DNA of 64,000 nt from Neurospora intermedia (lineage: Eukaryota > Ascomycota > Sordariomycetes > Sordariales > Sordariaceae), in NCBI GenBank assembly GCA_037102815.1, contig BTPP01000003.1, positions 372,001 to 436,000 on the forward strand, given 5' to 3'. The position numbers and the translations under genes were made by a program. The notes beneath the pieces were generated by a model. That model made no database searches, was not told the origin of the DNA, and was given only the letters and a program-made list of their open reading frames with translations. Positions 45,422 through 55,997 of this stretch are shown here, one piece after another (position 1 is the first letter of the stretch; each line of letters opens with the position of its first letter).

Positions 45422-46773
45422 AACTGGGGGTGTAGAAGGAAAGGGTTTATGGTAACGAACGAACGAACAAACGAACGAAATCCGTGGAATATTGGAATTT
45501 GGGAATAGAAAAGTACTGCCCCGGGGGAAAATCCCTTAAGAGGTTTAAAAGAAGACAGACTCGCCGTATTGGTATACTGGAAAAATAGATTCATTGTTTG
45601 AGATTTGACGCTTTATGTCTGGACCAGACACTTGCAGACTTGCAGTTGTCGCCAGTGAAAGAATCGGTCAGCACAATTTAATGCCGGTTTGTGGATCGCA
45701 ACTTAGTCCCCATATTGCCCCAAACATCATGATGACGCATTGAGGTCATCAGGTATGGATAGGATATGCTTAAGAATTAATTGACCTGAAACGCACTCAT
45801 GAATTTTGACATCCATATCTAGCAGTTGGAATATCCAAGCGAGCCAAGCTAGATCAGCTCCTGAATATGGAACGACACGTATTGATAGAAGATTAGACTA
45901 TATCTGGTGTCGGTATTCTATCTCGATATCAACACCTCGCATAACCTCGATATCGGAAATACAACCAATTGTCCATTCTGTCCCCAGTCTTGGTTTCCAA
46001 AACAGTCATCTTCAACCGGCGACAAATGAAAAAGAGAAAAAGAAAAAGCCACGTCCTGTTCCAGAATAATGACTGGTTGCCCATTGTTTGACCAGGACAT
46101 ATTCACCCAACTATACACCGGAAGCGGTATGCCGAAATGGTGACCGACTCTTTTCTTGATAGTGACCTCATGACCCGCGGTTTTGAGTTGGGAGATAAGT
46201 CAGTTCCCACAATAGGCAAGGGACCGCCGATGTTACAGGGGCTTGCAGGGCAAAGCAAGAAGGTCTAAGAGATAAGATAACGAATAGGGCGGGGTGGCGG
46301 GGTAGCCGTCCTGCTAGCTTCCGCTCTTTCTCCGCTCTCCGGGGACCGCTACTCGGCACGCCCCGTTGTCACCACTCGCTGGTAGTCGGTCGGATGCGCT
46401 GTCTTTTGGCCGACATCACCCCTGAGCAGGCTAAAGAATGGTCTGGGGAACGGAGGTAGTACTAAACAATGAAAAACCCGGGAGAATCTGGACGGAAAGG
46501 GGAGGGAGGAGGGATGAGGCGCGGGAGTTTGTATAATACACTATTCCAGTCTTCAACTCGACACAAAATTTATTAATGCCTATCTGTACCGACTTGGTGA
46601 CGACTACAAAACACAAAGTGCTCTTTCTCTCTTCTCAAATTCTCATTACATCAGCATCTTCCACCATCCAGCCATTCTTCACACACACAAAACAGAAGGC
46701 ATCCCCAACCCCATAGCCACTAGGTCACATTCACCACCACCACCACCACCACCACCACCAAAACAACCACACC
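45422..46773. other. 1.35-kb spacer with cytidine deaminase promoter
   Basis: Contains the ABC transporter 3' region, an ACGAACGAACAAACGAACGAA stretch near 45456-45479, and the cytidine deaminase leader. A CAC triplet run of nine to ten units (46732-46760) lies 14 bases before the start codon. No gene seen. Confidence 0.55.
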
Positions 46774-47517
46774 ATGGCGCCCCCAACACCACCCATCCTC
46801 AACGGCCACTCTGAGTCCGTCATCGCCCAAACCTGCCAAACCTACAACCTAACCCCCTCCGAATTCGCCCAGCTGCGCGACCGTGCCGTAGCCGCCAAGG
46901 CCACCTCGTACAGTCCCTACAGCAAGTTCCGGGTCGGCGCCGTTTTGCTGTCCACCGGCAAGGTCAACGCCATCACGGGAGAGAGGACCACTGCTAGTGA
47001 ATCAACATACACGCCGGGAGCCAACGTGGAGAACGCCAGCTACCCCGTGACCACGTGCGCGGAGCGGGTAGCCTTCGGTAGGGCGATTACCGAGGGACAC
47101 CGTGGGTTCAAGGCGGTGGCAGTGGCGACGGATATCAGCCCGCCTGCTAGTCCTTGTGGCATGTGTAGGCAGTTGTGAGTTTTCCCATGATATTCATACA
47201 GCTAGCTACGCCCTTTGGTGTTTCTTCTTTTCCTTTTCTTCTGTTTGTTTGAGACTGACCGGGCTTTTGCAATTGCGTATAGTATCCGCGAGTTTTGCGA
47301 ATTGAGCATGCCTATTCTCATGTTTGATAAAGATGAGAATTTCAGTGTTTTGCGACTTGAAGATGTGAGTCATTACCTTTTCGTTCTTGCTTGTCCTTCG
47401 ACCTTTGGCGTCTCGCGAGAGTTCAAAAAGGGTTTCCTGACACTGACATTCTTTGATACCTAGCTTCTCCCATTGTCGTTTGGCCCTGATCAGATGGGTA
47501 TTGAGGGCGCTGCTTAA
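46774..47517 (+). CDS. Cytidine deaminase
   Basis: Three exons (46774-47174, 47283-47364, 47464-47517) give 178 residues. Joins keep frame: PCGMCRQ-FIREFCELSMPILMF and RLED-LLPLSFGPDQMGIEGAA. The catalytic zinc site is complete: NVENASYPVTTCAERVAF (Cys plus the proton-shuttling Glu) and SPCGMCRQ (two Cys). SPYSKFRVGAVLL is the substrate-pocket strand. The enzyme converts cytidine and deoxycytidine to uridines in pyrimidine salvage. Compared with common tetrameric cytidine deaminases it carries an insert of about 17 residues (NAITGERTTASESTYTP) between the pocket strand and the first zinc motif, and an N-terminal extension of about 25 residues. The last exon is only 54 bases. Introns use GTGAGT twice. 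Confidence 0.93.
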
Positions 47518-48055
47518 CTGTTTACGCATGATGGTCTCAGGGAAAGACACAGAAGAGTCTCATAATTATGTACCACTTGATCGACTTGGGTGTTAGGAAC
47601 GGAGCGGAGCGGACAGTTCAGGGAGTCAGGGTCATGTAAACATAGGGGCAAAGCCCCATGTATTCTTTATCACGCAGTTTCCACTCATACTTGTCGACGT
47701 TCCAGCTGAGGAGAATCACGGCATAATAAGCCCAAAACCTGATCAACACAGATAGTATCAACCCCAGTGCCTGACGTACGTTACTTCTATCCGACACGCA
47801 GTTTCGCTGTGTGGTCCTTCCAGCCTAGAGTAAGCTACTTGAGTCAGGAACTTGCCCAGTTAAGAATCACATCCGTACTATCTTGATGATTTGTCAACCC
47901 CAACAAGACAACCGCCATGCGATGAAAAAGAGAGAGAGAAACAACATGCAATGAATGGACCCAGGAAGGATCCCACAAAAAAAGGAAACATAACTCCAGA
48001 GAGCACCACCAGACCCCAATGATCAGACTCATTTCGCCCTTTGCCCTAATGCCCT
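47518..48055. other. Convergent spacer, cytidine deaminase and FYVE-RING gene
   Basis: About 540 bp between convergent 3' ends; probably 3' UTRs. No coding region seen. Confidence 0.55.
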
Positions 48056-48816
48056 TCAATATCCAAACCCATCATGTTGATGCATAGGACACCTGCCCGG
48101 GTGTCTCTCCCACCACGCACTTATACACGCTCTGTGAAACCTGCACAGACACTCCAACCTAGCCATGGCCACCCCAGGCTCAAACTCCTCCAGACAAATC
48201 GTGCACTCGGCCGAGTCCACGCAGTCTTTCTCCGTCGCCGTATATGGAAACATGCCGGTCCGCCGTGGCGGCGCTGGTGGTAGTGAAGAACTATTGGCTC
48301 CGCTGCTTCCCTCTCCGTTCTCATCAGTCACTGCTGGGCGGGCACTGCCGTTATACGCGCTGTGCGTGGCTATACATTGGTTTATGTGGGATTCGCGCAG
48401 AGTTTCAAAGTTGGGAAGATTGCGTGATGGAAGCTCCCTATGGCAGACCGGACACTCATCTTCCTCGGGAATGATGTGTTGTTGTTGGTGATGATGATGA
48501 TGTTGATGGTGGCGGCTGTGTGATCGTGGAGTTGGAGGTAAACGGCGGTTGATATCGGGACTGGATGATGAAGACGGTCCAGCTGAAGGTCCAGGCCGCT
48601 CACCAATATCAAGTAGAGACCGGTACCGTTGTTGAGATGTTAGCCCACGATACGGGTGAGAATGGGAAGAGGAGCCGGACTGGTAGTATACCGGCGGGGT
48701 ACCAGACATAATACGGCTCTCCATCGGGGCAGTGGAGATAAATATGTTGTTAGATCCAGATGGCAACGTCGTGACGGTGGGTTGCTATGGGGCAACGCTC
48801 GTTAGGTCTTGATCTT

Positions 48817-48850
<34 letters not shown>

Positions 48851-50226
48851 TTGATAGAAAATAGAGAATCATGAAAATCACAAAGAGTCTCACGAACCAG
48901 AGTTACACTTCTATTTCTGAACTGTCCATCAGATGAGGGCGACGGCCCGAAATACGAGCTCCATCTGTTACTGTAGTCGGGCGAGGCGGCTTCACCACCA
49001 CCGCCCTGAGATCCACCGGCGACATTGCCGTGAGACCGCGAATGGGTTGACCCCTGGGCTTGCGTTTGCGGCGGAGCCGTGTTGGGATCTGGAACACAGG
49101 GGTTGCATAACCTGACCCGTTCGCCGCCGCCGAGGACACTGAAGTCCGGGGATCGCGGGTCTCCACCCAAAAACGAGCCCGCGTATCTCGGAGCTAAACG
49201 GGGCGTGCCGGCCGGCTGTACGATATACTGGTACGGAATTGTGATTCTATGGGGCGAGCACGAATTACACACCACACGCCCGCATTTTCTGGACAGAGGT
49301 AAGTAGCTAGTTTTTAATGTCAAGGCCAGTTCAACAACATACCTGCAATGATGCTTTCTAACGAATATGCTAAACTGGGTGTGGCAAATGGGACAATAAG
49401 TCACCTCGGCGTCTGGCTGCCACCGGGGCAGCACTATCTCCTCTAATACCCTGCGCTGTGCCGGAGGTGGTTGTTGAGACAGGCCTCGCACCAACCTCGG
49501 TGAAAGATCTGTGGTGGGAGTTGGTGGGCTCTCGAATACTTCGCGCAGTCTCGAAGGTACACCACCACGCGAGGGTCCAGGGCTCGGCGTGGTTACCGTC
49601 CCTGATCCATACTCACCGGTACTTGTAGCATGTTGTGCAAAATATCCAAGCTGTGGCTGGCCTCTTGTTTGCACTGGGGAATCATTGAGGGCAATTAGGT
49701 TTTCAGCCGACCCCGTGAGCGGTGTTGTAGGTAAGTTCTCGGTGTTGACTGGAAATGTGCCGTCCCCCTGTTGTTCCCCCGATACGGGAGGATGGTTCGT
49801 TCCCGCCACCGTGGTTGCCTCATACCCGCCTCTTGCCGGGCTTGAAGGCAAAGGCGAAACGCCCCGAGAAGCATTCGGGCTGGACATGACTACACCTCCC
49901 TCATCCTCGCTCTCGCTTAAAGGAGACACATCCCTAAGTTGTGGTTGTTCCCCGTCGGACTCGTCTGGTTGATCTGGGCGTGCCCTACCTTCCTCATCAC
50001 CCTGGGATTCGCCGTCCGATATCACTCGCTCCACCACGTGGGTAGGGCAGTCAAAGTAGTGGGAGCATTCCTGATCGTAAAAGGTCGAGTTCCGCCATTG
50101 GCATATTGGCCGCTGTGCGCCAACAGTAGGATGACGGCTTCGTGCATGGGGCGAATCGGACTCTGAATCGCTGCTAATGTTTATAACTGCGTCCCGGGAG
50201 GAACCGGGAGCATCACGGGTAGCCAT
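48056..50226 (-). CDS. FYVE and RING-H2 finger protein (Pib1-like E3 ligase)
   Basis: Exons 50226-49343, 49288-48898 and 48784-48056 give 667 residues. The first join rebuilds the FYVE finger: TYCPICHTQFSIFVRKHHCR|KCGRVVCNSCSPHRI, with the phosphoinositide-binding R/KHHCR motif and a closing LCNPC. The last exon holds a second CxxC-type module (DECPVCHREL..HINQC) and a RING-H2 near the C-terminus (CTICLEEFEPG..CRFHRACISAWWERHPGRCPMH). A FYVE plus RING layout is that of Pib1-type ubiquitin ligases on endosome and vacuole membranes. The N-terminal 270 residues are Ser/Pro-rich with acidic stretches. The last intron (48897-48785) has a weak GTTCGT donor and holds a 31-nt T tract; without that join the RING would be read as a separate small gene. 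The start at 50226 is the first ATG in frame. Confidence 0.82.
48818..48848 (-). repeat. 31-nt homopolymer (T on coding strand) inside the last intron of the FYVE-RING gene
   Basis: An uninterrupted run of 31 A on the plus strand, T on the sense strand. It ends 33 bases before the intron's TAG acceptor. Its length is far above that of other T tracts in the window (up to about 18). Confidence 0.95.
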
Positions 50227-51839
50227 AGCTGGGCAAGGGGTTGTCGCTTGGTGATCTGTATATCGTACAGTGTTGAAAGGTGGATAACTGGCTCTTCGGG
50301 GCTGGCTGAGAGTATTACTAGTAGTATTTGGAAAGGCAGAAAGGGCACCAGGCCCAAGTTGAATATCTGGGGCGCTTGCGGTGGTGTGAGGCGAGGCGAG
50401 ATGCGAACACAAGGCTGCGGTGGGGATCAAGAATCAACACAGAGAGCTATTCAAATGCGTTCGTTTCTGGAATGATTCTTGGATGTCCACAACCTATCGA
50501 TTGGCCTTCTCGAGAGGCGAAAATGGAATTATGGGACCGAGGCGGTGACGGTGGTAGGCATAGCTGTTTTGGCAGGTAGAGAGGCGGATGGAAGGTGGTG
50601 GTGGTCAAGCCACTCCGTCGTCATTCATCAATGGACCTAAGACGGACGACGACGACGACGACGACGACGGCGATCTCAGAAAGATGGTGCGACGGTTCAC
50701 TCTGGGGAGCAAAGAACTAAGCAAGTCGCGAAGTCGACGGAAGGCGCTATTTCAGACTCCGGCTACAACACGGAACCGTCAAATCCCACAAGGAAGATGG
50801 TCCGTTTGCCGGCGGCGATTTGCAAGTGGAAAGTCGGGGTGCAGTCCCTCAGCGCGTGTGGTAGAGAGGCAAGGGACGGGAGGAAGGCGGCAGTGGAAGG
50901 ATGCCGTCGCGAGCCTCCCCGCCCGCCGCAGAGGTACCTAGGTCTATACTACCTAGTAGTTCGCTCGGTTCCCCTCCCCCCGATTGAATTGGTCTTTATC
51001 ACCAAACCTTATCTTAACCGCCCACCCATACCTACCTCTACCTCAGGTTGGAAGGACTCGGGTGCTGTCAGCTGCTGTCAGGGGGCTCTGTCAGGTGCTG
51101 AAACCACCATTGCAGGGGGTCAGCTAACATCTCCGGTCCACTTTTATCTTCTTGGAGCAACACCTCATGACCCTCGAGAGGACTTGAGACACTGTAGCCT
51201 TTCTTTTCCATTTTCCTCCTAACCAAAAATATCGACTCTTCAAGACGGCCGGCAATTTGGTTAGATCTCTTTTTTGGTATTTTTTGAGTTTCTTGGGGCA
51301 AGTAAAGTCCGCCATGTTTTTCCCCTTCCGTATATCGCTGCCTCTCAAACCACCTGCCAAAGAGCCAAGTAAACAAGTTCCCCTATTCGGGCCTGACACA
51401 AGGCGCACTACTATCCGCTATCTTCGTCCTTACTACGATTTTTTCGTTCACTCTTTCGTATATTGGAACCTCGGCCAACGTCGAAGCTACCTATATGGTT
51501 CATCCTAGGCAACTTTCCCCAGTTGTGGCCATCAATCTCGACAGTAGTCGGCATCCTCACTGGCCATGCAAGGTGGTCTAGGAAAACTCGGTAGCGATTT
51601 TCCGGGGTTGTCGAGGCCAAGTACGTATCGGTAAAACATAACACTTTTCTCGTCTTTCTTTCCTCCCTGGCTGGGCGCATCGTCCTCCTTCTCTTCAGTC
51701 TGCTCGTCGTCCTAGAAATCATCAATTGCGTAATCAGCAAAGGTTACCCTCCGCCGCTTGCTGCTACTTTGGCAGAGATGTTTACCAATCGAAAGCTCGA
51801 TAACACAGATTACCTTGGAAAAGTAAGCCGGCATCTTCT
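50227..51839. other. Spacer upstream of the FYVE-RING gene
   Basis: About 1.6 kb. An ACG triplet run of about nine units at 50645-50670 lies in an open frame of 117 codons (50588-50941, plus) that encodes an Asp run and has no other resemblance; I treat this as chance. Nothing else is supported. Confidence 0.5.
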
Positions 51840-52505
51840 ACACCGCAACTAGCAGATGGCACAAAGACCACGGCCATATATATATTGTTAACAGCGGTTT
51901 CTTCTTTCTTGAGGTACTGCACACCATGTACGCAAAATCTGAGAATGATGTACTTGTTGTCGTTGGCTCGGGTCCAGGAGTCTGAAGTGGCCCAATTCCG
52001 ACGGGCATCCGCCAGCAAGCGTTGGAATTTCTAAGCCATAGCCATTTGTTGAAATGCTTCTTGAATGGTTGATCTCGTTGTGGCCAAAGCTGTAATTTGT
52101 CAACTTGGTCACCAAGATAAAAGTCAGTCTCTGCTTTCCCGCGTTCTACGGTATGATTAAAACTCACTTTCGACTTGTAGTTTTTCGTTGATTCAGTTCG
52201 AGCCCGTAAGCCTCGAATAGTTTTTGTATGGTGTGAGCTCGCTCATTTCCGATCCCCTCGTACAGCTTCAGTCGTTCACAGACATCAGTCGGTGTGGTCC
52301 CTTTCGGAAGCACTGTGATCAGAGCTGCTACGTCCTGGATCGCCTGGCCAGCTTCTTGGCCTTGGCCTATTTGTGTAAGTAATTAAGACAAGGAACTGAG
52401 CATAGTCTGAACTCACTAGATATAAAGTGGTGGCCGGCGCCTCGAAGAAGCACCATTATCCCATTTATTAATGTTGTGATGGGGGAGGTAAGTGACCAGC
52501 AAGGC
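51840..52505 (-). pseudogene. C-terminal remnant of an FAD-dependent monooxygenase (salicylate-hydroxylase type)
   Basis: Reading the minus strand from 52505, conserved blocks come in family order: VLLRGAGHHFIS (counterpart of the GDAAHPFLP FAD motif), then, after a likely intron (GTGAGT..AATAG, about 52416-52366), SQGQEAGQAIQDVAALI, LPKGT, VCERLKLYEGIGNERAHTIQ and FEAYGLELN. A second likely intron (about 52166-52093) leads to FGHNEINHS and, in another frame, WRMPVGIGP. The whole N-terminal two thirds, including the GxGxxG site, is missing. The FAD motif is altered (GA in place of GDA) and later blocks are not in one frame. I read this as a decayed gene, not a sequencing artefact, because the upstream half is absent. 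Closest intact neighbour is the dehydrogenase at 53537. Confidence 0.62.
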
Positions 52506-53536
52506 ATCGTACAACGAATAAGAAATGTCTAATATAGGGGGTGAGCTCGACCATCCCGTCCAGGCGCCTTCTCGAGGTTGACTTGCGTATTTATATGGCA
52601 CATTAACTTTGTTGGTTGAGGGGACCACGGCATGGCATGACTTCCGGTGACCGGTATGTATCCGGCACTTGGCCCGAATATCCATTGTGCGGTTTCTGTG
52701 CGTTTAGGAAGGACTCCGAAAGGAGGGAGGTCATTGCCCCCGTAGATTCAAGGGCAAGGGAAGCGGGAAAGATACCTAGTTGTCCCAGGTGATTGGAAGT
52801 AATGGCACCTGGATAAGAGATGATGCTCAGTCAATGTGCCGAGTTGGCTGAACTTGATTTCTGACTCCCATAATAACTCAGATGATATCAGATATAAAGC
52901 TGGTATTTAGCGATACGGAATGTGGGGAGCCACATGTTTCTCCGGAAGACATTGGGCGATCAGGGTCGGATGATACATACTATGTGCCGGAGTGGGGGTT
53001 CAAGTTGTGTTGCGTAGTTATACGGAATAGTAGTGGCGCCTAGGAAGAGCGGCAACCGCTCGATGGAATTATACCTCTAGGTAGTTGCGCTCTCACTTCA
53101 AAAGGTCTAGATGTTACAAGCAAAGGCAGCTGCACAGAGTACCATCTAGGTTGTACACAGGTTGCTTGGACATGACTGGAGTTGTTAAAGTTCGCATACC
53201 AAGTGCTCCTGCAAGTTGGGATTGGGATTTGTTTCTGGCCCCGAGCTAGCACTGATTCCTGCCCGACCATCTTTCAGTGCTGCGAGGCACTTTCCGAGCT
53301 CCATCAAGCTCGGCAGTCGTTACCGCCGGGCCTGGAAAAGTCCAACAATGAGGTGCTTCGTGGTGTGGCCATAAGGTCCTCAAGCTTATGTCCCTCTCGT
53401 CCCAAGACTTTTCCATTTTCCAACTCCTAACGCTTGAGGGTCTACGAGCTGTTGATACTTGAGTTTAGGGTGAATATCTCATCTTTGTAATTTACAGCCC
53501 CGTCAACCTGTCTCCCGTCGAACTTTTCAAAGAATA
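52506..53536. other. Spacer between monooxygenase remnant and dehydrogenase
   Basis: About 1 kb with the dehydrogenase promoter. I looked for the missing upstream half of the FAD monooxygenase on the minus strand and did not find a GxGxxG block. No gene seen. Confidence 0.5.
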
Positions 53537-54497
53537 ATGACCCCTCCGTTGGTTGCCCTGATAACCGCGGGCAGCGCTGGTCTCGGCGCCGCCACTGCCC
53601 GTCTCTTTGCCCGGAACGGCATCCGCCTAGTCATCAGCTACAACATCAACAGCCAAAGGGCCTATGAACTTGTGGAAGAACTCACGAACATCTCCCCGCT
53701 AACAGCAGCTAGCACAGATCGCCAGGACAACTACGTTGCCCTCAAGGCTGACTTGGCTGAAAAGGATCAGATCAGCCAACTTGTCGACAACACTATATTC
53801 ATCATGGGCAAACTCGACATTGTCTTCTCCAATGGCGCCTGGATCCGTCTCCGAGACATCAACGATCTGGATGACAACGTGAACGAGGAAGACTGGGATA
53901 CGTGCTTCAACATGAACGTCAAGTCCCATCTCTGGTTGATGCACGCTGCGAAACCGTACCTGGACCAAACGGAAGGTGTCTTCATCACCACTGCTTGTTT
54001 GTCAGGTGTCATAGTTAGCGGGAGTTCGCTTGTAAGCACTGACCTTGTTTGAAGCCCGTCCCCTTGCCTAACGAAAAGTCCTTGAAGTAACATTCCCTAT
54101 TGCAGGCCTACTCCGTCACCAAGGCAGCGCAAATACATTTGGCCAAGGGATTGGCACAGATTGCGGCACCCAAAATCAGAGTCAATACTGTATCTCCGGG
54201 CCTTATGCTTACGGCAAGCTGGCTCCAAACTTGGTCACCGAAACACATGCTGATGTTCACAGGACTGGGGTCTTCAGTTTCCACCCGAAAAGCAGGAAGA
54301 AGCGAGGGAGAGATCAAAGCTTAAGCGTTTGGCCACAGTAGAGGCACGTTGTCCCTTCTCCCATCTCAACTATCACGCCTCTCTGACATGTCCTGTGACC
54401 CTCAACATAGGATGTTGCAGAGCAGGTACTCTGTTTCGTCAAGTCCAAAAGTGTAACAGGAGTGAACGCCATTATCGATGGAGGAATGGCGCTCTGA
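53537..54497 (+). CDS. Short-chain dehydrogenase/reductase with two apparent GC-AG introns
   Basis: Four exons (53537-54031, 54106-54213, 54263-54343, 54411-54497), all joined in phase 0, give 256 residues, the standard SDR length. Motifs: ALITAGSAGLGAATARLFA (nucleotide site; Ala stands for the first Gly of TGxxxGxG), SNGAW (NAG-type), catalytic YSVTK, and NTVSPGLMLT. The last two exons read DWGLQFPPEKQEEARERSKLKRLATVE and DVAEQVLCFVKSKSVTGVNAIIDGGMAL, closely matching the C-terminus of fungal SDRs. The first intron is GTAAGC..GCAG. The second (54214-54262) starts GCAAGC and the third (54344-54410) starts GCACGT; both end in AG with good branch sites (GCTGATG, CTCTGACA). Without these splices the protein would lose its conserved end. 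Substrate unknown. Flanked by decayed monooxygenase and MFS genes. Confidence 0.82.
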
Positions 54498-54626
54498 TGA
54501 CAGTGGCTCATGGAAAACATCGATGGACCACACTCAGCATGCACCAAATACAGATGATATTCCACAAAAGGAAAGGGGGAGCAAAGAGATAGGGTAGACT
54601 CTCACAAGAAACCAGGAGAGAAAAGT

Positions 54627-54633
54627 AAAAAAA
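54627..54633 (-). terminator. RNA polymerase III terminator of the tRNA gene
   Basis: A run of seven T on the minus strand, ten bases after the end of the tRNA-Glu coding part, is a standard Pol III stop signal. Confidence 0.75.
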
Positions 54634-54643
54634 GAAATTGTGA

Positions 54644-54735
54644 CTCGGATACCGGGAGTCGAACCCGGGGCTGTTGAGAGAGCAGTCACTCCTAAGAAGT
54701 GAGAGTCAACGATGTTACCGCTACACCATACCCGA
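54644..54735 (-). tRNA. tRNA-Glu (CTC) with a 21-nt intron
   Basis: Reads 5' to 3' on the minus strand. Acceptor stem TCGGGTA (54735-54729) pairs with TATCCGA (54651-54645), with one G-T pair, and the discriminator is G. D arm GTGT-AGCGGTA-ACAT; anticodon stem GTTGA/TCAAC; T arm CCGGG-TTCGACT-CCCGG. The loop reads CT-CTC-A before the intron, so the anticodon is CTC (54703-54701), decoding GAG. The intron, 54699-54679, sits directly after position 37, the canonical place for nuclear tRNA introns. A and B boxes are intact and a T7 stop follows. It looks functional. Confidence 0.93.
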
Positions 54736-54949
54736 TCAGGAATGGTTCCGATTTGTTGAAGGTGAGTTGGAAGCAGCAGCTTATAATTGCACAGTCAGTG
54801 CTTTCCAAAGCATCATGCGCGCAACTCGATTTCGAAGATGAAAATACCGAAGAACCAAGATGGTCATATTGGGTGATTGCTCCATTTGACACAGACTTAG
54901 TAGAACAGTACCAATAAACGGAACAATTCAATGAAGCCTGTGGTCTATG
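54736..54949. other. Short spacer between tRNA gene and MFS remnant
   Basis: No feature seen apart from the tRNA leader region. Confidence 0.4.
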
Positions 54950-55997
54950 CCTACCTCATACAGAACCCAATGCCAGAGGAGTGGTGATAAGCGAAGGAAA
55001 TATAGCAGGAAGCTGCATCCCTGGATCGTGAACGCCGCCGTTGCGCTTCGCGAACCAACCCCGTAATCTTGCCGCCTAGTTGGCCTCCAGTGGGTATGCC
55101 CAAGGGAGTACCAATAACGCCACTGATAGAGCAGAGGCCGGCTCGCGATGACTGGAAGCCGTAGGTCTCACTGAAGGTTGTGTCGACATAGAAAGTCACT
55201 GCTATCAAACGCACCAATGGTGACGGCTCGAACGAGGGTGACCTAGAGCACGAGGGGAAGATAGATCAAGCCCATGGATCGGGCAATAAGCTGGAGGATG
55301 TTTTCGGTGGTGAGGATGCGATGGAAGATCCTGAGGAAATTCCAGGTAGGTAGGATTGCTTGGTGGTAATGATGGCTAAACAGCCTCTACGTGCCGTGTG
55401 TCGGAGACTAAGGACTTTTCGGGGAGTTCTGTGCCGGATGCCCATGGTTCATTACTCTCCTATCGGTTCCAAATGTACGTCGTCTCTGGAAAGTGAAATT
55501 ACCAAGAGCAGCACGAAGCCGATCAAGCCATATGCAACTTGTTATATGGTCCTCCAGGTGCAGTTGATACTGACAAATCTTGAAATGATGGCCAGCTTAT
55601 GGTGTTATAGATAAAGTTTCAGGAAACCGTACCCAAACACAAACATGCCTCCGGTCATCATCATTGCGAAGCAAATGACTGCCAGAGTGAAGAGTCAGTA
55701 ATCCTGACCATTGATCATGATATTAAGAGCTCATTTGTTTGAAATTATGTACTGACCACATGAAATGCAGTACTTGTATGCTTGAGGCCCGTGTTCTTGT
55801 CAGCCATCCGTAGCTCTGTCACAATGGAAAGAAAGGACAGCATTTAGACGTACAGCCTAGAGGGCCACTGGGTCTTTCGATGGGATTGGAATCAGTGTAA
55901 TTTTGCTCTTTTCAACGTTGCGTAACTGAACATGACTCAATGTCATTGGGGAGATCTTTTCGGTATGTTGCACTCTGTGCTTTCCTTTGAGTGTCAT
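54950..55997 (-). pseudogene. Decayed MFS transporter (drug/H+ antiporter type)
   Basis: On the minus strand, blocks occur in the order of fungal MFS transporters. An N-terminus from an ATG at 55997 runs into HTEKISPMTLSHVQLRNVEKSKITLIPIPSKDPVAL, matching the usual LIPIPSxDPxDPLNWP lead-in, but a stop follows. Farther along come FTLAVICFAMMMTGGMFVFGYGF, HFPETTYIWNR, then WNFLRIFHRILTTENILQLIARSMGLIYLPLVL (central loop) followed by a stop, VTLVRAVTIGAF, and TFSETYGFQSSRAGLCSISGVIGTPLGI..GGQLGGKIT (helix 7-8 region). Frames differ between blocks and much of the first six helices is missing. At least several stops and frame changes exist, so it is a broken gene. Loss of part of the gene makes sequencing error an unlikely explanation. 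Confidence 0.7.

Noticed and set aside
48056-48766. Separate small RING-finger gene
   Set aside because: The frame lacks a good ATG at its start and joins in phase to the FYVE exon across an intron, so one gene is more likely.
50588-50941. 117-codon frame with an Asp run
   Set aside because: Driven by an ACG triplet repeat; no homology, no leader or splice support.
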